NCBI RefSeq assembly: GCF_041296385.1
Contig: NC_091019.1
Span: forward strand, 9,819,264 to 9,883,263
Source of the DNA: Aphelocoma coerulescens
Taxonomy: Eukaryota; Chordata; Aves; Passeriformes; Corvidae
DNA: 64,000 nt
Reading direction: 5' to 3'
The position numbers were made by a program, and so were the translations under genes. The notes beneath the pieces were generated by a model. That model searched no databases, was not told the DNA's origin, and was given only the letters and a program-made list of their open reading frames with translations. Positions 23,801 to 36,600 of this stretch are shown here, one piece after another. The stretch's first letter is position 1; every line of letters begins with the position of its first letter.

Positions 23801-26794
23801 TTTCAGATGCTGCAGTAGCCCTGTGAGCCTTAGGGTTTCCTGGTGCTCAGACACACAGGCACAGAGCTGTGTACTGCACTGTGCAGGCACATTTGCAGTG
23901 CAGTCCCAGCACTGGTTTGCCATGCAGAACAGCGAGCAAGCAGCAGTTCTACAGCCTTGCAAAAATTCTCATCATAAACACTATTAATCAAAATACTTTG
24001 TAATAATTCTTAAGTTGAATATTCTTTCATAACGTATCTAGTCATGGATGTGAAATCAGTTTATGCATCCAAATGCTGACCATCATCATACAACATAGGT
24101 TCTCAAGGATTAATAGGATACTCACATTTGACGAGAATTTACTTAATCAATTTATGGATTAAAGGTTAGCATCTTGACATTCCCGTAAATCTGCATTTTA
24201 GTGGTTAAAATGCTTAAAAGTAAGGATCTCATAAAAACAGAATAGATATTTAGGGAAAGATTTTTAAATGGCAACATTTAGAAATAGGGTAAATATATTT
24301 AACATTCACTTTTCCATTTCATCAAATGATGATGAGAATATATAACTGACTGTGCTAATGCACTTTAAGATCTGTTAACAAGACATCATCAGAGTTTTTC
24401 ACTTGAAATGGAGGACTTGCATACAGAAACACCTTTCTTCATTTGCCTCTGCTATGTGCACCTCTCAAACCAGCACCTCAGTCACCTCTTAGGCATTATG
24501 GTAGTGAAAGCATTGACATCTTTCTTGCACAGCCATGAAGTCTTCGGGTGATCTGGGTCTAGATTTACCATGGCATTCACAGACTGCCTACAGAAGCCTG
24601 CAGGACATTTGCTTACAAAGTGCCCACACTGCTTGCAGTTCTCCATGACTTCTCTTACACAGGACATCACTTACCTCCTGCAAACGTGTAAGTGGTGGCT
24701 GTATTTGCCATCCCAAGTATGCATGACTCAGGAGAGAGAAACAGGATTATTCAGATTTCAGTCACACATTAGGGAAAATCAGACTTGAGGACAGTTGAAA
24801 TACAGTGGGCAATGCTGTGAAGAAACAATCTGAACAGTGCAGCATAGAGAGATTTTTCTATCAGAAAAAACTAAGAAGGGGGGAAAGTATTTATACAGCT
24901 TAAAATGGGTGAATAATTTGGGACATCAGTATGGAGGAGAGAATGGGGCTGTACTTGGGAAAAAGAAGCTTATTTTTCTGACTCTTCCCTACAAAGTCCT
25001 CTTGTGGCAGCCCAATGTGAGTGCAAACACAAAACATAGTATAGGCATAGAAAAGATTAAATGTAATGCAGAGGGTGAGGAGACATGGTTACAGCTCTGT
25101 ATGCCATGATCCCTATTTCAGGTTCCACTATGCTTTTCTGAGGAAGTCCTATGTTCTCCCAAAGGTGACTACTGTTATAGGTCTAAAAGATTCTCCATCT
25201 TCTCTCTGCTCATCTGAAGACTCACAAGAATCTGTTCCTCTATGTTCATCACTGAGTAACTTCTTTATGAGTATAATTTTCACTTAAACTGTTTCATTTT
25301 TTTTCTTCCACCTATTCATGTACAGGTCTAAAATTAAAATTTAAAAAATGTCTGAGGTCAGTAGATTTTTTTTTCTGCTACCTACTTATTCTTTTTACTT
25401 TCCCTTTGCAGAAAGAAAAGTGAATAAAGTACATGCCACTGTGCCAGGGAGACACACTGGATTATGACAAATCTAGGCTATCTGTAGTACAAGATATTTT
25501 CTTGTCACTTCACTATAACTATATGCAATGAAGAAAATCAAGCTTTTCAGTGTTCTGCAAGAAAATTATAATGATAGCACCCTGCATTTCAGTTCAAACT
25601 ATTGTTCTGCATTTTATTCCATTGATTTGCAGAAGAAAATAGAACCCTTTGCTGAAGACTCTTTGTACCATCTTTCTGAGTTTAAGAATGATGCTCTTTT
25701 TAGAATTATAGGGAACAGTTCCAGGAGGGGAAAACTATAACAGGAAAATGTTGTGCACTGCATCCTCCAAAAAGAGTAATTTTTGAGGAACTCTGCTGGT
25801 GGATACCATAAAATAAAATGATACATGAATAATTTCAACTGAAACAGAGCTATGAGAATAAAGGCATGAATATACTGCTCTTTTTCACTTAAGCAAGTTT
25901 AATTGTCATTTAGATTCCTCGGATCAAAGAGATGTAATTAAGCTGCCTTTCCTCTCCCATCTGTTAATATACATATTGTGGAGAAAATGAGGAGCATAGA
26001 TAGTAACACCAGAGCATTAGCACTTGTGAAAAATGTTATACTGACAAAGTAGAAAGCAAAATGATCTACAGTGCTGAGAGCAGGGATGGTCCACAATATA
26101 ACCCATGACATTCTGTATTTGGCATGTTCCCATTCAGGATATTTCAAATATTTTATTTGCACTTTCAGTCCAAGTTGTTATTAAATTCACTAGATAAAAA
26201 TGGCATCTTTTTCTAATGGAGTCAGAAGCAAAGTCATGTGTCAGTTGCCTAGCAGGATTTTACACTCCTTTAATGATGGAATCTCATTATCCCTCCTGAA
26301 GATTTGATCTCCACATTATATTCAGTTTTATCATGATCGGATTTCTCACTTCATCACTGAAGGATAACTGAAGTAACATTTATTTACTGTAAATTTTGCT
26401 TTTGTCTCATATCTGGCATTTTAACTGTAGCAGTGCAAGTGGCTCCAGCCATTCTGTCTCCTGAGGAGAACTCAGACAACCAGCTGTGGTGGTCAGCAAC
26501 CCAAGTTTAGTCTAGAACTTTGAGAATCCATACTTTCTTTGTTCTGATGTTTGCATGTTTTCCCCTGATTGGTTAATGCTTTCCCCTTCCTGTTTTATGT
26601 ATGAAGTTATGTATATTCATTTCCCTTCTTTAATATATATAAGTTCTAGAAAGTTCTCTGTTCCTCGAGGCCCCATTGGATCCTTTCCTAAGTCCCTCCT
26701 ACATAATGTTCCCATTAGTTCCTTTGCTGTCAACCCCACCTACTTGCCTTTATCCCATTGGCTGAGATCCCTTTCCCCGCCTATCTGTACCCAG

Positions 26795-26800
26795 TATAAG
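26795..26800 (+). promoter_or_regulatory. LTR TATA box (TATAAG)
   Basis: Sits 34 bp after an inverted CCAAT box (CCATTGG, ending at 26761). A start site would be expected near 26825. It could still drive ectopic plus-strand transcripts from the LTR. Confidence 0.6.
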
Positions 26801-26851
26801 ACCCTGGGACCCACCTACCACTTTGTCTCTTCGTCCCTGTCATTTCAGTGG

Positions 26852-26857
26852 AATAAA
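26852..26857 (+). terminator. LTR poly(A) signal (AATAAA)
   Basis: A canonical hexamer 52 bp downstream of the TATA box and followed by a C/T- and GT-containing U5, as in a retroviral LTR. If the window is intronic to a plus-strand gene, this is a sense-oriented premature polyadenylation site. Confidence 0.65.
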
Positions 26858-27107
26858 GCTGTGTGGAACACATATGGAGAGTCCCCTCTCTTTCTTCTTT
26901 GCCTTCACCTGTGTGCCTGCTAAACAGGGACAGGAAGATACAGCCCCTTTTGGGTGAGGAGCTCTGCTGCCCCTTTTTATTGTGTGTTGGGCACTGAGTG
27001 CTGCCTTCCAGAGGGGTTTCAGCACTGACCTCCGGGCTTCTTTGTGTTGGCACACGAGGGGTAAGCCCCCTTCTGCCAGCTCACAGCTGCAAAACCCCTC
27101 CTTTAAC

Positions 27108-30100
27108 ACTCTTAATTTTATTATTGTGGTATCTTATTTTATCTTTTAAAGTCTTTCTTCAGTTTAATTTTTATCTACTTTTTCAGTATCATTTAAAACG
27201 AGTTTGCTGAAATTTAACTGAGAAGCATGTAAGAGAAAAATAGGCCTTAATAACTCATTAAACATATTTTTCCAGTTGAAAAATTCTCAAGGAAAGCAGA
27301 AGCTACGAATCCAGTTACTTAACATATTGAATATCAGCCATAATAGAGGATTTAAAAAGAAGTATTAATCAAATCAAATTTTGAGGGTTTTTTATTAATT
27401 TGGGTTTAGTTGTTTCATTTGCTGCGTGTTTGATGAGAAACATGACTGGATCAAACCACCTGCAACCCAGAGCACCCAGTTTCTGTCTCATGCTCTGCTT
27501 GTGACCTTGAGGCCATCATGCAATTTTTCCATTCCCCTCTTTCTACATTCTGTCTCTTGTTGTGATGGATTTGCAGCTGCCTTGAAATAATATATTAATA
27601 CTTCATGTTGACCTGCTACAGGGAAGATGAATGGTCTGAATAAATTCAGTGAGGCCCTGTCTGGAGAAGCAGACAGGAAGAAAATGCCTGTTTCAAGACA
27701 GGCATCTCCATACACAGTACTCCTAAAGAACACACTCAGAACTCTCATTTATAGTCAGCCTCAAAACTCCTTTTGTATAAAGAGCCTCGAGAAAGAAGAT
27801 TCCCAAAGACCTGAAGCACAGCTTCAAAGTTGGCTACTCTCCAGCAAAGAGAAGCAATAGTTCTTTCTGGGAATAAGATTCACATATAGAATCCTAATGA
27901 GACCATTAAAAAAGCTTCACCTGCCAAAGCCATCATCTGTGCACGGTGAGACTTACGGTTGGGTAGGTTGGTAGGCCTGCTAGCAAAAAGATTTTTTCCA
28001 AGTCATTTTTGTTCACTGAAAGCTTTGTTTCCAGTGTTAAAAGAAATACTACTTTGATGAGGAAAGACCCTTGCCACACATTCTACCAACACCAGCAGTG
28101 TTAAGGTGCTCTAGCAATCTAGTAAAGAGAAGATAAAGAGATATACTTTTATGGATAAAGGATTCTCCAGATTTAACATTTGGCTATTGAATTGTTTTGG
28201 TAGATTGCCTGACAATATGAGAGCTTTGTGGTAAACAAATCTGAAAAAAAGCAATATATTCTATATTTTTAAATGAAGAGGAAGATGTGGGTGTAGAACA
28301 AATGTAGGGACTATCAGCCAGCTACTGACACTTCAGTTGCTGTAAAAATACAGCAATTTATCAAACAAACTACTCACAAGCAACTGGAAGAAAAGAAAAA
28401 AAGGAAACAACGCACCTCTGTACAGGTGTAAAAGCCAACTCAGAAAATGGCTACCTCTGGCTCCTGATGAGAAAGAAAAGGCTTTGTCTGAAGTCTTACG
28501 TGAGCCTTCTGTGCTGTTTGACACTGGTTTGAGTACTACTGGTTGTTTTCATTAGCACCTTACCTGGTTTTGTGTGGCAATATGTTGCAGCTTACTGAAA
28601 GTAGAATACATGGGCAACTGGAAAAGTGGAGTGGAAAGAGGAAGCATTCCTTTCATATCTCAACAGAACCTAAATTGATGACTGCATATGCTAAAGTCAG
28701 TTTATATTTGTCGGGAAGCTTGACAGATATGTGGAGTCTTAGTCTTGGTCTAACAGTAGTGAAACAGTGACATTCCACCCTGGTAATGGGAAAAAAAAGT
28801 ACAATTCATTGTGCACAGGAGTAAGTAACAAAAACCTTTATACCATGTTACCCATCTCAGCTTTAAACCATGACAGTGAAATCCTTTGGAGCAAGTATAT
28901 CTTTTTCTCCACAAGTTTTTGAAAGCAGCCTTCCACAAGGAAGACCCCACCTCACTCTAAGGCAATTCTGTAGGTATTACAATTACATAAAAGACCGATT
29001 ATGCCAATAGGGTTAAGGATTAAGGCCAAGATTTTTAAAATGCTGCTGCAAAAGAAAAATCCAGAAATTTAAAATCTTGTAAGCCAAGAAAGAAAATCAG
29101 TGTTATAAAAGATGACATCACTAAACATGAAGTGAGACTACTGTGGTAATGATTGACTGAGTCATGGTACAGGATTTCACAAAGTGATGTACGGCAACAT
29201 TTAGTCAAAGCAGACTAATCCTAGAGCTCCAAAGGTGGTAGGTTTTAAATTTTTTTTTTTTTTTTTTTTTTTAAGGGATCTAGCTTCCAGATATGAGACA
29301 GTTTGTTAAGACTGAAGTCCCACAGGGCAAGGATGACAGTCTCACCAGCACCACTACTGACCACCACTATTCCCTGGTGTGGTATCCACATCATAACTCA
29401 AGCAGCAGGCTAAAGAGTCACTCAGCCATTATTATTTTGTCAAGCAGCATGCAAGGTCATGTTCACTGAACTGTACCTTCGTTTTCTGAGCCCCTCGGTT
29501 TCCAACATAAGAGCTAATTGTTGTGGAAGTGTTAAGGATGACCATGAAAAAAAAAATCCTGTTATTACAATTGTGCCTCTTCTGATACACACTAGCTACC
29601 TTGTCTTCGTAAAAATAAATTAGAAACCAAAATTTTAAAAAAGGGAAAATATAAAAAAATTTAAAATTAAAACTTCCCTATTAAAATGACAAGTCTGCAA
29701 GTAGACCTAGAATTGAAAATAATTAGCAGAATTTTTTGCATCAAAAAACTAAATAATCAGAAGAAAAAGAACAAGAATGAGAACTTTTAAGGGCATTTTA
29801 GGATAGATAAGCTAAAATTAACTAGCTCAATTGTAATATGAAACCAGTATGAGGTGGTTAGATGGAAAAAGTATGTTAATTTTGGGACATAGCTGTCAAT
29901 ATTCTGGTTTTTTCCATTTGTATCAACTCCACATAAAACCTAGAAGACATAAGTCTTTACTGTACTTGAACACAAATTAATTATAAGTGTACAAAATACC
30001 CATAAGTATAAAAAAAAAAGACATTCATAATTCTGACCTAAAGTGAAGTCTACCCTCTGCCCACACACAAAAGCTTCAGACCTGTTAAATTTTATTTCTC

Positions 30101-32955
30101 CAAAGAGAAACTAAATCCCTGTTTCACATGCTCATAGTGCAAAATTTTTATTTAGTTACCAGTTGAAGAATCAGCTGTACTAAAATCAAAGGAACAGTTT
30201 TATTAACTATTACAGTGGTGTTCATAGTGTGAATCTAGGGTAGAACAGTAACTTTCCCTGTAAGAGGCAAATAAAACAGGATCAAGCATTTGAAAGAAAC
30301 TCACTACTGTAATATCTGCACTTGTCCACATCTAGCATCACTCACCATCTGCATTTGGCCTGAATGTCATTTCTGCATAAATTTTGTCAATTTGCACCTT
30401 AAGTATTTCCTATAGCTTTGTGTCCACAGCAGAACAAATCCAGCCTATCTGCTCCAGCTTCTGTTCCCTTTCTCATTCCGTCTCTGAACCTTTCTTTCCA
30501 ACACCTGTGCTCATCTTTCTCTATCACAAAAGCTACCTCTCCTTTTTTAGCTTTTGGATTTGAAACAATCTTCTTCTATTCTCTGTACCTTACCTAACTT
30601 TTACAGATTGACATACTTTATCTGTTTTTACTTAGATTTTTATGATCTTTAGGGCAGAGAAAGTATGGTTTTCAATGCATGCTAAAGTCCTCTGTAAATG
30701 TATAATTGTTACTGCTAGTGTATTATTACAGCTACAGTTCATGTCCAATCCACATTTCTTTCTGATCATGTTTCATATCTTTTACCATTCAGTTTATTTT
30801 CAAGATTTTCCTCTTGCTGCATATTAGTGCAAACACTTGATTATAAAAATAGAAAATATGAATGTTTGATACTGTTATTCTGCTGTGCCAAGCAGCCTTT
30901 GCAGTACTCGGTTCTAAACACCTAATCCATCAGACACTCAGGTTTTGAAATCCCTGATGTACCAGCCATGACAACACTATCTTAAGAGCAGTATTTATGT
31001 ATACTCTGGTCTTCATACAAACCTTGTGATCAGCTTTCTGCACAAACCAAAAAAAACCGAATCACGCTATAACCTGTTCTGTAAAATCCTGTCCCTTTTT
31101 CAGCATATTATGTTCTTGCAAGTCCTCCAGTATTTTTGCAAGATTGAGAGTGACAAATAACAGGCATCTTTTCTATGGAATTTTCTTTTATACGCTTCAC
31201 AGTTTCTGCAGTCCCAAATGCAGAGAAATCTTTTTCCATCCATTCTACAAAAAGCCTTCTTCTGTGAATTCTGATGGGTATAACTCTTGTCATAAATATT
31301 TTCATTCTGCTTATAGGGTAATTTCTACAGGAATCTAACCTACTAGCAACACAAACAAATTTGCTGCAATTTAACTGTATATTCAGGTCACAAGTATAAC
31401 TCAATCTACAGGAGGATCCCATGCATTACACGTGTGTACCAACCTACCCCCACATCCCTCACTTAGCAGTCTGGAAAATCCTGTGTAAATCAGTATTTTG
31501 ACTGTCAAATGTTTCTTCATCGTAAGTACTACACACAGAGCCCCTATCAAAACCTTTAAATATTACTCACTATTGCCAAAGCTTTTTCATGTATGATCAA
31601 GTAAATTTCAGTCATTCAAGAACTGCAATTACAATCTGCAGAAGGATGCTTGAATTAACATAGCCTGAAACTGTACATTAACAATTTAGGAGAAGATAAT
31701 GATGATGATAAAAATACCCTGAAAACCTAGAATAAAAAATAAATAGATAAAGCTTTAGATGTTGGATGACAAAGTATTTGAAGTTGACAAAGATGATCAG
31801 AGTTAACAAGGCTGTATTGTAACTTCTTTGGAACTGGGGAAGCCTTAAAATAAATCATTCAGTAAACACAGGGATGAAGAATTAAGTAAACTATGAGCTG
31901 GGGATCTTGCCAGAAATCCCTCGTATTTAAGCATGAGCTCAACAAATTACCTGGCAACACAACTGGAACATGTTCTAAGTACAGAGCCTTAAGACAGTTC
32001 ACATTTATTCGTTCCAAAACAGGACAGCAGATTAAGACTTGGAAGCTGAAAAAGTGTTTCAACAAGCACAGTTATTATTGCACCTCCGCCAACACCATCA
32101 CTAAAAATGACTGTCTTCCAAAGAAAAATAAAGAGCAAGTCGAATCAAGAAGTACAGGTCTTGAGCCAAGTCTTGCAAAAGTAAAGTTACCAGTCTCACT
32201 GGCACCAACAATTTCAGTTTTGATCCATAAAATTCAAGAAAAAGTAACACAAAACACTATTTATTAATTAGTATCAGTACAGCTATGAAGCTATGTACTT
32301 GTTTATTACCATTTTTTAATACATGCTTTGAGACCGTTGCAAATTTTTAGTAGATATTATTGCAAAAATGAAAAAAAATAGAATTTATCACAGTACAGAA
32401 AAGCAAAATTAAGTAAGAAACAGTAAGAACTTGGATTTTACATGTATATTATTCCATATAGTAATACACTTCAAGTATTTTAAGTTCTATACCAGTATGA
32501 GAGTTGTCATAATTGTGAGCAGTTTTACAGTGGTAAGAACTTACTCTGAAGCAGCCAAAGAGCCAGAGTAAAGCATATATAGACATATGTAAATGGCATA
32601 TATTAGCTCAATGACTTTTGAATAATTCAAAGAAAATCTTCTAAGACTGAAAGCTTAATATACTGGTTTGCTTTAAAAATGATGCCAATAAGGTAGAGCT
32701 TAAAACATGCCTACAAAGCATCGCACTGTGAGCCTCAAGCAGTAATGTTATCATTGAGATCATCCAGGGGATACCATACATTTCCAGCCAAGTGGAAAAG
32801 GTCAGTGTCAATTCAGTAAGGTGTCCATTTGTAGGAGAAAATATAACTATCCACTACAGTTTCTCAAGAGCTCTGACAGTCTCTCAGTGTTTTCAGTGTA
32901 TAAACTTATACAGGGTTTTCCTCTAATGTAATGTGGCTCCAACTGAAATGCAAGT
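27108..32955. other. Unique AT-rich DNA, no gene seen
   Basis: About 5.8 kb without recognised elements except a T23 run at 29250-29272. The largest open frame is 124 codons at 31893-32267 (it runs past no splice signal I trust) and has no recognisable family. Confidence 0.6.
29250..29272. repeat. T23 homopolymer
   Basis: An uninterrupted run of 23 T, the longest homopolymer in the window. There is no retrocopy or gene remnant next to it, so it is probably a simple slippage tract. Confidence 0.95.
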
Positions 32956-33679
32956 CTTGTGGTTTAATCCCCAGCCAGCAACCAAGTACCATACAGCTGC
33001 TGCCTCCCCCTCTGGTGGGATGGGGAGAAGAAGCTTCATTTCCAGGTCACAGAATATTCTGAGTTGGAAGGGACCCATAAGGATCTTCAAGTCCAGCTCT
33101 TACATGAACGGCCCATCCAGGGACTGAACCCACCACCTTGGTGTTATTTGCATCATACTCTGACCAACTGAGCTATTCTCATCAAAGAGTCGAGGTAAGA
33201 ACAGTTTCATAATTGAAATTCCGAAAAACAGAATAATAATTGTAAAGAAAAGGGAGGTTACAAAAAGAGATGCAGCAACAAAGCCAAAGGGGGAGAGGAA
33301 ACTAAAAAGTTATGGATAATACCACTGCTCATCACCAGCTGAACAATGCCCACACAGTCCCTGAGCTGTGATTGGTCCCCCCTGGCCAACTCCCCCCAGT
33401 TTCTATACAGGACATGACCTTCTATGGATGGAACATCCTTTTGGCCAGTTCGGGTCACCTGTCCTAGCCATGCTCCCTCCCAGCCTCTTATGCACCTGGT
33501 CACTGGCAGTGCATGGGACATGGAAAGGTCCTGGAATTAGGGTAAGCCCTACTTAGCAACACCAAAACAGCAGCATGGTATCAATGTGGTATCAGTTATT
33601 CTCATACTGCATCCAAAACACAGCACTGTACCAGCTATTGGGAAGAAAAGGAACTCTATCCCAACCAAAACCAGGAAAA
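32956..33679 (-). mobile_element. Avian ERVL-like LTR, split by a SINE
   Basis: On the plus strand the element starts near TTGTGGTTTAATCCCCAGCC and ends near AACTCTATCCCAACCAAAAC plus CAGGA. These match the two ends of a very abundant avian LTR, which reads on the minus strand as TCCTGGTTTCAGCTGGGATAG at its start and GGCTGGGGTTAAACCAC at its end. Intermediate landmarks include CCCCCAGTTTCTATACAGG, GGCCAGTTCGGGTCACC and TACTTAGCAACA. The 5-bp direct repeat CAAGT flanks it exactly (32951-32955 and 33680-33684), the duplication length usual for ERVL elements. Both terminal dinucleotides have mutated from TG/CA, so the copy is old. Without the inserted SINE (33044-33183) the LTR is about 585 bp. 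No internal retroviral genes are present, so it is a solo LTR formed by recombination. A TATA-like motif lies at 33401-33407 on the minus strand (TATAGAAA). Confidence 0.85.
33044..33183 (-). mobile_element. SINE (tRNA-Ile head, CR1-like tail) inside the LTR
   Basis: This is the same family and orientation as the copy at 7952. The reversed tail GGTCACAGAATATTCTGAG begins at 33045. The tRNA part spans about 33107-33176 and reads, on the minus strand, AGCTCAGTTGGTCAGAG as the A-box region, then ATGCAAATAACACCAAGG and a B-box region GGGTTCAGTCC. The LTR sequence resumes with GAGTCGAGGTAAGAAC right after it, so the SINE inserted into a pre-existing LTR. I cannot define a clear target-site duplication, which is common for CR1-driven insertions. 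Confidence 0.87.
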
Positions 33680-36600
33680 CAAGTTTGAGTGTTTCAGTCT
33701 CTCTGTAATGAGATGCTTTTTGAGATAAGGGAAAAGACAGCAGGGTGAAGCCACTCGAGCAGGTGCTTCCTGTACAGGGCCTGCTGCATGGGTAAAAACA
33801 CCAACTTTCCAGAGTGTCTGTTTGGAATTTATCACCACTACACAATTCTCTCCTGAAAAGGAATTTCAGACTTCAAACCTACTGTGCTTTTTTCACAAGT
33901 CAGGCTCTGCACACTGTACATAGTTTCTCCTACATTCAATACTATGGGTATTACTTAGTTTTGAGATAACCTTTATTCAATGTCTCCAAATATAATGAAG
34001 ACATTTAATGTCACATAACACATATATTTCTCATGGCAGGCAGATGGTTTTATATATAATCTGTAAAATGTCCTTGAAAAATTTGCATGATTACATATAA
34101 ACTTGAAAAAAAGAATAATGTGTAATGGCGCTAGTGTTGTAGCAACTGTGTCTTCTACAATTCTGCTTTCTGTTGAAGCAAAAAGAGAACCAGATATATC
34201 GGTACAGTCTTCCTCCTCAGTTTTCTACCCCAAAATCTGTAACACTGTCTTAGCTATCACAATAGGAGGATAGGAGTTGAAAAAGTGCAGAACTTCCTGG
34301 GCTAAGCCATGTAAGGCTTTGAGAAATTCATTGGTACTCTAACTTGCACATAAAAGTGAACAAGAAGCTGGTGCCATGTTTCAATACCAGTATAAAATCT
34401 ATAAAAGTTACTGCTTATGAAAGCCAGTATTTCAAAATCCTTTTTGTAGCAGAAGATTTTCTGTAGGCTCACTTTGCAAGGGGAGCAAACATAAGGTTTA
34501 CTTTCACATACCTCTCCGTGTTGACTCCTCCTCATAATTTGAAACAGTAGGAGTATGTGTCATTATCTGCTCAAAAAAATCACCCATGATCTGTACAAGT
34601 ATAATAATACATTCTCATTTCATTGTCATCACAAGGCGATTGTAGGTGTGCATAGAGGTGCGTTGTATAGCAACAGTTGTTTCTCGATGCAATGTTGGCA
34701 TTTAGTGTAGGATGCTTTGAAGGGTAATCTCAAGAGCCAAGAGGAGGCTTTTGTGCTTCAGTTGAAGTGCTGAAATTTTATATTAAGTAGGATATTGGTA
34801 TCAATACATGTAAGTTGAGCCATTATATTTCCATGGTGGTCCTGTGAAGCCTCACTATCTACTTGAGCTATAAGAAATTCTTCCAGGTGTTAAAGGCTTA
34901 ATGCTTTAATGATTCTAGAGATCACCCTATGTGCTACATAGTATTTCTTGTCACTTATTGCATACATGCAACAGTTACAGGTTTCACTGTAGTGCCAACC
35001 CTTTTTCTTCATCAGATGCTTCTCTAGATATTAGTTTAACGCACCTTCTACCCAACTAGCAAAGAATTTCTGCATTTGCTGAAGAGCAAAAGTGAAACCT
35101 GATTTTTTCTCTCGTGAACAGCAAAACTAAAACCTGAACATTTCTCCTTGAACTGGTATAGTGTCAAATGAAGTTCAGAATCCTTCCTAAGAGGAAAAGT
35201 TACTACCTGATTCCCTAGGACACCTTACAAGGGAAGCAGGACACACAACTTGATACAACATTGTCTCCTGAAAAAGACACAGACCTGAAAGAAGCACAAA
35301 GAGCACACTACTTAAACTTATCTCTGGCTCCAAGCCATCAGTGAAAACAGTTAAGCATCTGCTGTTTCTGGCATTCAAAAACCAATGAACAGGAGACCAT
35401 AATGGTTGTCTGCTGTATAATTTTCTAAGTATCTATATATTTGTTATGTTTGATTTATGATGTTTCCATGGCACTAAAATATTTTGTCTGACCTGACTTT
35501 TCAGAAAAATATTTGAAATATTTCACAAATGTGGTATGTAACATCATTTTTTAGTAAAATAGTTGTATTGTAAATTAATGGCCAATCCATTTACCTTTTT
35601 GCAGCATCACAAATTATGCAAAAAGCTGCTTTTGTTGGATTCTCATTGCAGCCTCCAGTGATGTGATGAGGAATTTTGTTAGGTCAAGCTTGAACATGTG
35701 TCCTGTATGTTACAGAGGCAATCTTCCACATCCAAAAAAGACTGAAAGAGACTGGGAATTAATCCTCTCAATATGGTTCCTGTAGACTACTACACATTAG
35801 CTCATCCCTAATGCACTTAAGTCTGTAGCATCCAACAAAGAGATCATGTGATCCATTTCAGGCTTCATAAATTTCAAAGATTTTCTTCCTGATGAGCTTC
35901 AGGATCGGCAAAACTTGACTGACTCCTCTGTTGCTGAACTCCCTTCTGTGCCTCCACAGAGCTGTTGCTGTACTTGTGCAAGACATAACACATCACCTTC
36001 AGCCATGTCTTTGGCCCTGATGAGCATCTAGTAAGAGGCACTAACATATCAATCTAAATAGACAGACCTAGATCTGCTTCCTTCCGTTCTTTTCCTTCCT
36101 CACTCAACATCACTCTTGCACAGCAAGAACTTTATCTATCTTCCAATTAAGCAATTTATATTTTACCACCACACTGCCATATGCAAAGCCTTTCTTTGAA
36201 AAATAAAACCTTTCATATATAATAAATTGGAGCTGCTCTTTTTGTTTGGTTTGGTACCTTTTCCAAAACATTCACGTACTACAGAAAATAATCATAACAT
36301 TCAAAATAACTCTGTAAATATTCAGCTGCTCTCCTAAGGGTACAAAACCACTAAAAAAATTTCACAGTCGTGTAAATTATTCATCCATTCTGAAGTAAAT
36401 ACTGTAGAGCATATCAAGCTGGGTTGTGCTCAGTAGCTGTAGGATTGACAGACACCAGTGAGAGAGCAGCTTGAGAACTTGCTCTTGGGTGCCTATAGCA
36501 ACCATCAATAATAAAAACGTCCCCAAACTACCAACATTCCTGCAATTTTTTAAGTATATATGAGACTTGGTTTTTAACAAAAGGAGCTGGTGTACTGGTG

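Larger units (their letters stand above)
15584..26425. other. Unique DNA, no gene seen (10.8 kb)
   Basis: No transposable element I can recognise and no open frame above about 110 codons. Local structures are a possible homeodomain/SOX-site cluster near 16870-16990, a G/T-rich strand-asymmetric run at about 19222-19316, an inverted repeat at 20771-20802, and modestly GC-richer unique DNA at 18300-18480. Confidence 0.55.
26426..27107 (+). mobile_element. Endogenous retrovirus LTR, probably solo
   Basis: The order of signals is that of a retroviral LTR read on the plus strand. U3 has inverted CCAAT boxes (ATTGG at 26568-26572, 26675-26679 and 26757-26761), then TATAAG at 26795-26800, a short R region, AATAAA at 26852-26857 and a C/T-rich U5. 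The 52-bp spacing from TATA to poly(A) signal is typical of short avian retroviral R regions. A possible left edge is TGTAGCAG at 26426, preceded by TTTAAC (26420-26425), which recurs at 27102-27107. A 6-bp duplication would suit a class II (ERVK-like) element. The right end before it (CCCCTCC) is not the canonical CA, so the boundaries are uncertain. I see no primer-binding site or gag-pol-env remnant after it, so I infer a solo LTR. Family name unknown. Confidence 0.72.

Noticed and set aside
23630..23962. Minus-strand open frame with a hydrophobic stretch, first suspected as a membrane-protein remnant
   Set aside because: Hydrophobic runs arise readily from T-rich DNA and there is no motif, paralogue or exon boundary to support it.
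27040..27075. Possible retroviral primer-binding site (TTGGCACACGAGGGG) after the plus-strand LTR
   Set aside because: It starts with TGG-like bases but does not match the 3' end of any tRNA primer I know, and no viral gene remnants follow.
31893..32267. 124-codon plus-strand open frame
   Set aside because: No domain, no family resemblance and no convincing splice or promoter context.
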